From: Patescibacteria group bacterium
GTDB lineage: Bacteria > Patescibacteriota > Microgenomatia > UBA12405 > JAHJSD01
NCBI GenBank assembly: GCA_018830585.1
Contig: JAHJSD010000050.1
Span: 1-5,627, forward strand
Direction of reading: 5' to 3'
DNA: 5,627 nt
A model generated the notes under the pieces. It was not told the DNA's origin. It saw only the letters and a program-made list of their open reading frames with translations, and ran no database searches. Of this stretch, positions 1 to 5,602 are shown in pieces. A program made the position numbers and the translations under genes. How positions within the stretch are numbered: position 1 is the stretch's first letter; every line of letters starts with the position of its first letter.

Positions 1-52
1 AAGAACCTGCCTGCCGGCAGGCAGGTCCCCATGAAACCAGCAAGTTGCTGTA
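1..52. repeat. Copy 1 of a 52-bp direct repeat (truncated by window edge)
   Basis: Bases 1-52 are identical to 499-550, and similarity continues with four mismatches to about 63/561. The repeat contains the 20-bp palindrome (6-25). In copy 2 the repeat is preceded by a 'GTCATTCTGAGCGTAGCG' motif, so copy 1 probably extends upstream beyond the window. It ends in the CAAGTTGCTGTA stretch. No coding function is visible. It looks like a dispersed, multi-part intergenic repeat rather than an insertion sequence: there is no transposase and no target-site duplication that I can define. Confidence 0.85.
6..25. repeat. Dispersed palindrome CCTGCCTGCCGGCAGGCAGG, copy 1
   Basis: A perfect 20-bp palindrome, extended to 22 bp here by the flanking A and T (5-26). 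Identical 20-bp cores lie at 504-523 and 3711-3730. All three are in non-coding DNA. The sequence is self-complementary, so strand is meaningless. It could act as a hairpin in RNA or as a recognition site, but neither role is shown. Confidence 0.9.
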
Positions 53-57
53 ATCGG

Positions 58-85
58 TTGACACCAGGAAACTTAAAACTATCTT
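58..85 (+). promoter_or_regulatory. Candidate sigma70-type promoter for the 92-282 RNA
   Basis: A perfect -35 hexamer TTGACA (58-63) is followed after 16 bp by TATCTT (80-85), a 4/6 match to TATAAT. Transcription would start near 92, which leaves a transcript of about 190 nt up to the terminator at 261-282. The matching position in the second repeat copy reads TCGACA, so this -35 exists only in copy 1. The weak -10 keeps this tentative. An alternative TTATAA (87-92) is too far away (23 bp). Confidence 0.4.
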
Positions 86-91
86 GTTATA

Positions 92-282
92 AGTCGCCAT
101 TTAAGTGACCCAAGAGACGAGTGGAAAAATAAGCGGAGTTACTCCTCCGAGGTGGCAGAGTGGAGCGAAGCGTAACATCTGACTCCTCGGACGGTGTGAC
201 GAAGAGGGATTCTTGCTATAACTCCTTCACCATCCGAGGGGTCACTTCACTTTGTTTCGCAACACCTCGGAGGTGTTTTTTT
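92..282 (+). ncRNA. Candidate structured RNA or transcription attenuator, unknown family
   Basis: A 9-bp perfect helix, AAGTGACCC (103-111) with GGGTCACTT (239-247), closes the element. Inside and after it lie four related GC-rich segments: A 144-154 (CCTCCGAGGTG), B 182-196, C 228-242 and D 263-273 (CACCTCGGAGG). A pairs perfectly with D over 11 bp. B pairs with C over 15 positions with one wobble and one C-A mismatch. A also pairs with B (9 bp, one bulge), and C with D (7 bp). A:D would disrupt the terminator hairpin, whereas A:B would leave it free. This is the logic of an attenuator or riboswitch. A small hairpin (134-138/145-149) and another (about 201-227) complete the picture. I do not recognise an Rfam class. 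The T-box core, tmRNA ends, RNase P core and SRP loop are all absent. No + strand gene follows for 400 bp, so it may be a free-standing small RNA. Ends are approximate. Confidence 0.5.
261..282 (+). terminator. Intrinsic terminator
   Basis: AACACCT (261-267) pairs with AGGTGTT (271-277) around a three-base CGG loop. A run of seven T (276-282) overlaps the end of the stem and follows it. The T-run lies only on the + strand, which fixes the orientation. It would end the candidate RNA starting near 92. Its left arm is also the partner of 144-154, so formation may be conditional. Confidence 0.75.
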
Positions 283-405
283 ATGTTTTCTTATCTAACT
301 TAACTAAATTCTGACCCTGAGGCTTTGTCGAATGAGAAAGAATTTTACCCTGTACCCTACGTGGCGCGGGGCCCCTAATCTCTAAGCAACCTGTTCTTTA
401 ATAGG

Positions 406-507
406 GGATCCTTCGTCGTAAAAACCTCCTCAGGATGACAGAGTGACGAAATTCCTCGGGATGACGGCCAGATCAACCTCGTCATTCTGAGCGTAGCGAA
501 GAACCTG
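406..507. repeat. Composite repeat with inverted ends (CTCRGRATGAC family)
   Basis: CCTCAGGATGAC (428-439) and CCTCGGGATGAC (454-465) are direct near-copies. GTCATTCTGAG (481-491) is an inverted copy. The outer flanks GGATCCTTCG (406-415) and CGAAGAACC (497-505) are also roughly inverted. The whole is an imperfect inverted repeat about 100 bp long, the kind of 'CATTCTGAGCG...CGAAGAA' element commonly dispersed in bacterial intergenic DNA (family resemblance from memory). No transposase is present, so at most it is a non-autonomous element. Confidence 0.6.
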
Positions 508-550
508 CCTGCCGGCAGGCAGGTCCCCATGAAACCAGCAAGTTGCTGTA
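499..550. repeat. Copy 2 of the 52-bp direct repeat
   Basis: Identical to 1-52. It holds palindrome copy 2 (504-523, 22 bp with its flanks at 503-524) and is joined directly to the CTCRGRATGAC composite repeat on its left. Similarity to copy 1 decays after 550, where copy 1 has a TTGACA hexamer and this copy reads TCGACA. Confidence 0.85.
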
Positions 551-636
551 GCGGGTCGACAATCCAGTCATTTCGCCATTCTAACCCCATAGCGACAGGG
601 CTAGTGCTGGGGTAATGGCAGACCAGTCGTGCAACT
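541..636. repeat. Long imperfect inverted repeat (hairpin-forming)
   Basis: Nested arms, from outside in: AGTTGC (541-546) with GCAACT (631-636); CGAC (557-560) with GTCG (626-629); GCCATT (575-580) with AATGGC (614-619); ACCCCA (584-589) with TGGGGT (608-613); TAGC (590-593) with GCTA (600-603). The last two long arms form a 12-bp stem with a 3-base bulge. It could be a cruciform or an RNA hairpin. It overlaps the right end of the 52-bp repeat, so it may be part of the same mobile composite. Confidence 0.6.
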
Positions 637-648
637 GCTACCTTTTTT
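611..648 (+). terminator. Weak terminator candidate upstream of clpB
   Basis: GGTA (611-614) and GCAG (618-621) can pair with TACC (639-642) and CTGC (635-638), with an ATG bulge between them, immediately followed by six T (643-648). The stem is short and competes with the larger hairpin at 575-619. It would insulate clpB from upstream transcription. No gene clearly needs it. Confidence 0.3.
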
Positions 649-673
649 AGCACTTGAAATATTAGACTGCTTA
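647..673 (+). promoter_or_regulatory. CIRCE-like operator (HrcA binding site) in front of clpB
   Basis: TTAGCACTT (647-655), exactly nine bases, then GACTGCTTA (665-673). The CIRCE consensus is TTAGCACTC-N9-GAGTGCTAA. The left half matches 8 of 9 and the right half 7 of 9, with the canonical spacing. CIRCE is the operator of the heat-shock repressor HrcA, usually found before groESL and dnaK operons. Here it lies between and over the -35 and -10 of the clpB promoter, the right place for a repressor to block RNA polymerase. HrcA itself is not in the window. The degenerate right half lowers confidence. Confidence 0.7.
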
Positions 674-682
674 TTGTATTTT
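654..682 (+). promoter_or_regulatory. Predicted clpB promoter
   Basis: -35 TTGAAA (654-659, 5/6) and -10 TATTTT (677-682, 4/6) are separated by the ideal 17 bp. Transcription should begin at about 688-691, within a few bases of the ATG at 692, which implies a very short or absent leader. It overlaps the CIRCE-like operator, so basal activity would be repressed and released on heat or folding stress. Confidence 0.55.
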
Positions 683-691
683 AAACTAAAG

Positions 692-3274
692 ATGGTTTTT
701 GATCCTAATTTGCTAACTCATAACTCGCAAGAAGCCTTAGCTAAGGCACACCAACTGGCCCAGGAGGAAAAAAACAACCAAGTAGAACCTGTCCACCTTT
801 TTCTGGCGTTAGTAGTGGATCTTGAAGGCGTCGTTGCCGAAACTTTGAAAAAAATGGGCATTAGTTTAGAAGGCTTAGTTAATGAAATTGAAAGAAAGAT
901 CTCGGCTTTGCCAAAAGTAGGCGGCGAGACAGACCAAGTTTATATTTCCCAAAGCCTGGCGCGTGTTTTAGACCAGGCCAAGAAGGAATCTGACGAACTT
1001 AATGATAATTTTATCTCCAGAGAACATCTTTTTTTGTCACTGCTGGAATCAGATCAAACCAGCAAAGAGATCGCCAAAACAGCCAATATTGATAAGAATA
1101 AGTTCAAAAAGGCGCTTCTGGAGCTAAGAGGCAACCAGAAAGCCGATGACGCCAGTCCGGAAGGAAAATACAATGTTTTAGAAAAATATACCATTAATGT
1201 CACCCGGATGGCTCAAGAGGGAAAATTAGATCCGGTTATCGGCCGGGATTTGGAAATCAGGCGGGTAATGCAAATCCTCTCGCGCAGAACTAAAAATAAC
1301 CCGGTTTTAGTTGGCGACCCGGGAGTAGGCAAGACCGCTATTGTTGAGGGTCTGGCCCAAAGGATTGTTGCCAAAGATGTTCCGGAAAGTCTAAAAGAAA
1401 AAGAGGTTCTTTCTTTGGACATCGCCTCCATCTTAGCCGGAAGCAAGTTTAGAGGCGAGTTTGAAGAAAGGCTGAAGGCGGTTTTGAAAGAGGTTGAAAC
1501 CGGAGCAGGCAAATATATCCTGTTTATCGATGAACTTCATACTTTAGTCGGCGCCGGTTCGGCCGAAGGGGCGGTTGATGCCGCCAACATGCTCAAACCG
1601 GCTCTGGCCCGGGGAACACTCCATGCTATTGGTGCCACCACAATTGTTGAATACCGAAAATATATTGAAAAAGACGCTGCTTTGGAAAGACGGTTCCAAC
1701 CGGTTTATGTTGGCGAACCGACAGTGGAAGATACTATCGCTATCCTAAGAGGGTTAAAGGAGAAATATGAAATTCATCACGGTATCAGGATTGATGATGA
1801 TGCCATTATCGCCGCCGCCAAACTATCAGTCCGGTACATTCGGGACCGTTTTTTGCCGGACAAAGCGATTGATTTAATCGACGAGGCCGCTTCGGGATTA
1901 AAAATAGAAGTCGAGTCAATGCCCGCAGAATTAGATGAACTTAAAAGACGGGTTATTCAGCAAGAAATAGAACTGCAAGCTTTAAAAAAAGAAAAAGGGC
2001 CTTCCGTCGATAAAAAAAGGGCCGTCTTAGAAAAAGAAATAGCCGAAAAAAAGGAAAGACTTAGAGATTTAAAATCGTCCTGGCAGGGCCAGAAAGAAAT
2101 CGTTGGCAAAATCCGGGAAGCAAAGGAAAAATTGGACCAGCTTCAGGAAGATTTCAAGAAAGCGGAAAGGGAGGTTGACCTCAATAAAGCGGCAGAAATC
2201 CAATACGGCAAAATTCCGGAAACCAAAAAAGAATTGTCAAAATGGCAAAAAAAATGGCAGCAATTGCCCGAGGATAAAAAACTAATTAAAGAAGAGGTCA
2301 CCGAAAAAGAAATTGCCCAAGTGGTTTCCCGCTGGACTAATATCCCGATTTCAAAACTGATTTCCTCCGAGTCGGAAAAGTTAATCAATCTCGAAAAAGA
2401 ACTCCACAAAAGAATTGTCAACCAGAATGACGCCGTAGTTGAAGTTTCAAATGCGATCAGGCGGGCTCGGGCCGGAATAAAGGATGAAGGAAAACCAATC
2501 GGTTCATTCCTTTTTGTCGGACCTACCGGGGTGGGCAAAACCGAATTAGCCAAAGCCTTGGCCGAAGTTATGTTTGACGATCGGGAAGCGATGATCAGAA
2601 TTGACATGAGCGAGTATGTGGAGCAACACTCGGTTGCCAGGTTAATAGGCTCCCCGCCCGGATATGTTGGTTTCGAGGAAGGCGGACAACTGACCGAGGC
2701 GGTTCGCCGCCGCCCTTACACGGTAATCCTGCTTGACGAAATAGAAAAAGCCCACCAGCAAATTTTTAATGTTTTGCTCCAGGTTCTTGATGACGGCCGG
2801 CTGACCGACGGCAAAGGCAGAACGGTAGATTTTAGCAATACGGTGATCATTATGACCTCAAATTTAGGCAGTGAAATCATCCGTGAATATGTTGATCGGG
2901 ATAAAGAGGAAATGAAAACAAAAGTCTGGGAAACAATAAACCGATCTTTCCTGCCCGAATTTATCAACCGATTAGACCAAATTATTCTTTTTGAGACCCT
3001 AACCGAAAAACAAATCAGGGAGATTGTTGATCTGCAAATAAAAGCGGTTCAGCAACGTCTTGCCGAACAACAGGTAGAAATCGAAATTGATGAGGAAGCC
3101 AAAACCATTCTGGCCAAAGAAGGTTACGATCCTGTTTTCGGAGCCAGACCCTTAAAAAGGGTGATTCAAAATAAAATTCTGGACCCTTTAGCAATGAAAA
3201 TTATTGAAGGAAAGATAAAAGAGGGAAAAAAGGTAAGGGTTGAGGTTAAAAGCGGAAAATTCGTGATCGGTTAA
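692..3274 (+). CDS. clpB: ClpB, ATP-dependent protein disaggregase (Hsp100)
   Basis: An 860-residue protein, close to the usual ClpB length of about 860. ClpB is a cytosolic hexamer that threads aggregated proteins through its central pore, working with DnaK/DnaJ/GrpE. Order of parts: Clp N-domain repeats (about 1-145); AAA+ D1 with Walker A GDPGVGKT (208-215), pore loop GSKFRGEF (from 250), Walker B LFIDE (277-281) and arginine-finger motif ALERRF; a long charged coiled-coil middle domain (about 400-530), which marks ClpB rather than ClpC or ClpA; then D2 with Walker A GPTGVGKT (610-617), pore loop GYVG (657-660), Walker B ILLDE (679-683), the INR arginine motif, and a C-terminal domain with GYDPVFGARPLKR. 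All catalytic residues look intact. The D1 pore aromatic is F (253) where E. coli has Y. The start at 692 fits the N-domain, and a GTG at 629 in the same frame would place the operator inside the gene. There is no Shine-Dalgarno sequence. It is probably monocistronic and HrcA-controlled. Confidence 0.97.
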   Translation: MVFDPNLLTHNSQEALAKAHQLAQEEKNNQVEPVHLFLALVVDLEGVVAETLKKMGISLEGLVNEIERKISALPKVGGETDQVYISQSLARVLDQAKKESDELNDNFISREHLFLSLLESDQTSKEIAKTANIDKNKFKKALLELRGNQKADDASPEGKYNVLEKYTINVTRMAQEGKLDPVIGRDLEIRRVMQILSRRTKNNPVLVGDPGVGKTAIVEGLAQRIVAKDVPESLKEKEVLSLDIASILAGSKFRGEFEERLKAVLKEVETGAGKYILFIDELHTLVGAGSAEGAVDAANMLKPALARGTLHAIGATTIVEYRKYIEKDAALERRFQPVYVGEPTVEDTIAILRGLKEKYEIHHGIRIDDDAIIAAAKLSVRYIRDRFLPDKAIDLIDEAASGLKIEVESMPAELDELKRRVIQQEIELQALKKEKGPSVDKKRAVLEKEIAEKKERLRDLKSSWQGQKEIVGKIREAKEKLDQLQEDFKKAEREVDLNKAAEIQYGKIPETKKELSKWQKKWQQLPEDKKLIKEEVTEKEIAQVVSRWTNIPISKLISSESEKLINLEKELHKRIVNQNDAVVEVSNAIRRARAGIKDEGKPIGSFLFVGPTGVGKTELAKALAEVMFDDREAMIRIDMSEYVEQHSVARLIGSPPGYVGFEEGGQLTEAVRRRPYTVILLDEIEKAHQQIFNVLLQVLDDGRLTDGKGRTVDFSNTVIIMTSNLGSEIIREYVDRDKEEMKTKVWETINRSFLPEFINRLDQIILFETLTEKQIREIVDLQIKAVQQRLAEQQVEIEIDEEAKTILAKEGYDPVFGARPLKRVIQNKILDPLAMKIIEGKIKEGKKVRVEVKSGKFVIG

Positions 3275-3638
3275 CTTGCCTTATTCTGCGACTTCTGCCA
3301 CTTCCGGGACGCAAACCAATCGGCAACTCTCTTCCCCTTCTGAGGCAAACGTCTCCTGGGCCCAGAGGGGTAAGAGGTTTCCTTCTAGTCCCGAAGGGGC
3401 CATGTGAGCAAGTGTGCCTTACCTCCCTGACACTTTCGCCGGGTGTAGTTACCAACCTATAATGAAATCTCTTACAGCCAACGCACGGACCCAAATCTCG
3501 TTCCGCCAAAATTTCCTGAGCCCTTATCCCTGCCAATCTTTTCACGAAGTTATTATACACTACTATTCCCGTATCCCTGTTTACTTTAGTCAGAAGTAAA
3601 AACTATTGCTTTCGATCAAGCTTTCCTTTAGAATTATT
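3275..3638 (+). ncRNA. Candidate structured RNA or long 3' UTR after clpB, unknown family
   Basis: No convincing gene lies here, and 3290-3500 is visibly richer in G+C than the genes. Complementarities: GTAAGAGGTTTC (3370-3381) with GAAATCTCTTAC (3464-3475), 12 bp with one wobble; CCCCTTC (3334-3340) with GAAGGGG (3393-3399); CGGGAC (3305-3310) with GTCCCG (3388-3393), extended by CTT/AAG; hairpins GAGGC-AAAC-GTCTC (3342-3355), GTCCC-GAA-GGGGC (3388-3400) and AAGTGT/ACACTT (3410-3415/3430-3435). Some exclude each other, so the fold is not settled. Three of the helices need a G-U pair on the + strand that would be an A-C mismatch on the - strand, which favours a + strand RNA. RNase P, tmRNA and SRP signatures are absent. 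It could be a stable sRNA, or simply the clpB 3' UTR running to the terminator at 3639. Ends are approximate. Confidence 0.35.
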
Positions 3639-3692
3639 CTCTCTTCCTTTTTGAAGCGGTATTTTTTGGGCTTTTCAAGGGGAGAGTTTTTT
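3639..3692 (+). terminator. Intrinsic terminator candidate after clpB and its 3' region
   Basis: CTCTCTTC (3639-3646) pairs with GGGGAGAG (3679-3686) over 8 bp including two G-U pairs. An inner GAAGC/GCTTT helix (3653-3657/3670-3674) closes a loop of about 12 bases. Six T follow directly (3687-3692). The 3' arm can also pair, with a two-base bulge, with AACTCTC-TT-CCCCTT at 3325-3339, so its formation might depend on the upstream fold. Nothing closer to the clpB stop looks like a terminator. Confidence 0.55.
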
Positions 3693-3700
3693 ATACACGA

Positions 3701-3767
3701 ACCAAGAAAACCTGCCTGCCGGCAGGCAGGCCATAGGTTTACTCACGGATAAATTGGTTTTCTTGGT
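3701..3767 (+). repeat. 12-bp perfect inverted repeat enclosing the palindrome, before the ABC gene
   Basis: ACCAAGAAAACC (3701-3712) is perfectly complementary to GGTTTTCTTGGT (3756-3767). The 43-base interior starts inside the 20-bp palindrome (3711-3730). There is no T-run after the right arm, so it is not a standard terminator. It sits 62 bp before the exporter start and could be a leader hairpin, an operator, or the footprint of a palindrome element that landed in an older stem-loop. Confidence 0.6.
3711..3730. repeat. Dispersed palindrome CCTGCCTGCCGGCAGGCAGG, copy 3
   Basis: The same 20-bp perfect palindrome as at 6-25 and 504-523, but without the surrounding 52-bp repeat. It can therefore move or arise independently of that longer unit. 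It lies in the loop of the 3701-3767 inverted repeat, sharing its first two bases with the left arm. Confidence 0.9.
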
Positions 3768-3828
3768 CCCGGTATGTTCGCCCCAAGAGGGTGTTTAGAT
3801 CGGTGCCGTGGTTTGTCCGCGGGGCTCC

Positions 3829-5598
3829 ATGCTCAAAATATTCAAAAGATTTTATCGGTTTTTGTTTAAATACAGGGGCATTTTTGCTGTCTTTATTTTG
3901 ATAACAATAGTCTCTACTGTCCTAGAAAATCTTAATCCTTACTTTTACAAAATCCTGATAGACAACCTTCCCGACAAAGATTATCCGCTACTGATCCGGA
4001 TTCTTTTTCTTTATGTTGGCGCCAGAATAATCGCCAACCTTCTTAACTCTTTGGCATTTTACATCGGCGACAAAGTAGTTCTGCCTGCCTCAAGAGATGC
4101 CAGACTGACAATTTTTAAAAAAGTCCAGGATCTGGATTTTGCCTTTCACGTCAATAAAAACACCGGATCACTGATCAGCGCCTTTAAAAGAGGTGACGGC
4201 GCTTTCTGGGATTTGTTTGAAGCACTGCATAACGACATTTTCCGTACTTTGATCAGCCTGGCAGTAGTGCTGTTTTTTTTCTCTAGAGTTTCCGCGGAAA
4301 TACTTTGGGCCATGATTTTGCTTTTTGCAATCAATTCTGTGGCTAGCTGGTTTTTGATCCAGATAAATCTCCGCCGCCGAAAAGAGCTTAATGCAGTAGA
4401 GGATAAGCTTTCCGGGATTATCACTGACAACCTGATTAATTATGAAACAGTAAAATTTTTCGGTCAAGAAGAAGAAGAGCAAAAAAGATTAAAAATTAAA
4501 CTCGTTGGCTGGGCTGAAAAACTTCAAAGCTATATTAACAGCTTCCGTTTAATGGACATCATTGTCGGTACTTTTTCCGGTGTAGGAATGTTGTTTGTCC
4601 TTTGGGTAGTGGTAAAAAAACTAGTTGACGGAGAAATAGGTATTGGCGATTTTGTCATGGTCAGCGGATTTATCACCGGTTTTTATCACCGTTTTTTCGG
4701 CCTGCTTTATCAGATCAGGAGAATCGCCCGCAGTTTTATTGACCTGGAAAAATATTTTGATATTTTAAACCAACAAACCGCTGTCAAAGATCCGGAAAGA
4801 CCGGAAGTCTTTGAAAACTTTAGCGGTAAAATTGAGTTCCGGGATGTTGACTTTTTCTACCCCAGAGATAAAAAGAGGGCCTTAAAAAACATCAACCTGG
4901 TAATAAATCCGGGAGATTCGGTCGCTTTCGTCGGCCGATCAGGAGCAGGAAAAACTACCATGGTAAAACTGATTCTAAGGTTTTATGATCCGAGTAAAGG
5001 AAAAGTGCTAATCGGCGGCAAAGACATTCGCAAACTTGAAAAAAGCTACCTTAGGTCCTTAATCGGCGTTGTTCCCCAAGAGCCAATCCTTTTTAACAAC
5101 ACAGTTGGTTTTAATATTGGCTACGGCAACCAAAAAAGTACTGAAACAGATATTATAAACGCCGCCAAAATGGCCAATCTGCACGACTTTATCAAAGAAC
5201 TGGACAAAGGATACCAAACCGAAGTAGGGGAAAGGGGGATCAAGCTCTCCGGAGGCCAGAAACAACGTTTGGCTATCGCCCGAGCCTTGTTGACCAATCC
5301 GAAAATCATTGTCTTTGATGAGGCCACTAGCAATCTTGATTCTGAATCAGAAGAGCTGGTTCAAGACGCGCTCTGGAAAACAGCCAAAGATAGAATCGTG
5401 ATTATTATCGCCCACCGTTTTTCCACCATCCGAAAAGCAAAAAGAGTGGTCACCATGGAAAAAGGCAAAATTGTCGAAATGGGCTCCCATCAAGAACTGG
5501 TCAAGAAAAAAGGCGGTGTCTACCGTCTCCTCTGGCGACTTCAGCAAAAAGGGGAGTTGGAAAGAGATGAAGGCGGATTATTGGAGAAAAATAAGTAG
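3829..5598 (+). CDS. ABC exporter half-transporter (fused membrane and ATPase domains), ATM1-like motifs
   Basis: A 589-residue type IV ABC exporter subunit, expected to dimerise in the cytoplasmic membrane and use ATP to move a substrate outward. Six membrane helices are likely (about 17-33, 52-79, 137-151, 156-178, 243-264, 272-292). The ATPase domain (about 334-575) is complete: Walker A GRSGAGKT (369-376), Q-loop Q417, signature LSGGQ (473-477), Walker B VFDE (495-498), D-loop SNLD and switch H529. The membrane part has FHVNKNTGSLISAFKRG (106-122) and NYETVKFFGQEEE (204-216), which resemble the ATM1/ABCB7/HMT1 group (glutathione- or metal-conjugate exporters) more than lipid A MsbA. That is a resemblance only, and the substrate is unknown. 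Start: ATG 3829 gives a typical basic N-terminus, with GGGG (3821-3824) the only weak ribosome-binding signal. GTG 3808 in frame would add seven residues. The charged C-terminal tail ends two codons after GLLEKN. It is probably transcribed alone, after the terminator at 3639-3692. Confidence 0.93.
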   Translation: MLKIFKRFYRFLFKYRGIFAVFILITIVSTVLENLNPYFYKILIDNLPDKDYPLLIRILFLYVGARIIANLLNSLAFYIGDKVVLPASRDARLTIFKKVQDLDFAFHVNKNTGSLISAFKRGDGAFWDLFEALHNDIFRTLISLAVVLFFFSRVSAEILWAMILLFAINSVASWFLIQINLRRRKELNAVEDKLSGIITDNLINYETVKFFGQEEEEQKRLKIKLVGWAEKLQSYINSFRLMDIIVGTFSGVGMLFVLWVVVKKLVDGEIGIGDFVMVSGFITGFYHRFFGLLYQIRRIARSFIDLEKYFDILNQQTAVKDPERPEVFENFSGKIEFRDVDFFYPRDKKRALKNINLVINPGDSVAFVGRSGAGKTTMVKLILRFYDPSKGKVLIGGKDIRKLEKSYLRSLIGVVPQEPILFNNTVGFNIGYGNQKSTETDIINAAKMANLHDFIKELDKGYQTEVGERGIKLSGGQKQRLAIARALLTNPKIIVFDEATSNLDSESEELVQDALWKTAKDRIVIIIAHRFSTIRKAKRVVTMEKGKIVEMGSHQELVKKKGGVYRLLWRLQQKGELERDEGGLLEKNK

Positions 5599-5602
5599 GT
5601 TT

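Larger units (their letters stand above)
286..640. other. Repeat-rich intergenic stretch without a gene
   Basis: Apart from the repeats listed separately, I see no gene here. The antisense reading frame across 375-653 translates repeat sequence (including the palindrome and the CTCAGGATGAC motifs) and has no recognisable domain. 286-405 is plain sequence with one GGGGCCCC palindrome (368-375). It could be the remains of an element that moved in between the upstream RNA and clpB. Confidence 0.6.

Noticed and set aside
144..240. tRNA (Ser/Leu-like D-arm, GGTGGCAGAGTGG) or a T-box leader
   Set aside because: There is no T-arm with TTCRANYCC, no matching acceptor stem at tRNA distance and no CCA. 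For a T-box, the AGGGTGGNACCGCG core is missing and there is no room for a normal stem I after the predicted promoter.
375..653. Antisense 92-codon reading frame
   Set aside because: It runs through the palindrome and the CTCRGRATGAC repeats and over the clpB operator. Its translation includes the repeat-derived FFATLRMT-type string and has no recognisable domain or ribosome-binding site.
629..691. Upstream GTG start for clpB adding 21 residues
   Set aside because: It would place the promoter and CIRCE-like operator inside the coding region, and the extra residues do not resemble a ClpB N-terminus.
3552..3557. Antisense TATAAT as a promoter for a - strand RNA
   Set aside because: No -35 resembling TTGACA lies at 16-18 bp, and the helices downstream pair better as + strand RNA.
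3246..3560. Antisense 104-codon frame with CVGC and HTCSH, possibly a small zinc-binding protein
   Set aside because: Its C-terminal part is a low-complexity R/G/P-rich translation of GC-rich structured DNA, it overlaps the end of clpB, its only start is GTG within a TATAAT-like sequence, and I know no matching family. A conserved homologue would overturn this.
3414..3599. + strand 61-codon frame
   Set aside because: GTG start without a ribosome-binding site, no recognisable domain, and it lies across the predicted helices of the non-coding region.
3275..3600. RNase P RNA, tmRNA or SRP RNA, either strand
   Set aside because: I looked for GAGGAAAGTCC/ACAGAA (RNase P), the tRNA-like ends and tag frame of tmRNA, and the GGAAGCAGCC-type loop of SRP RNA, and found none of them.
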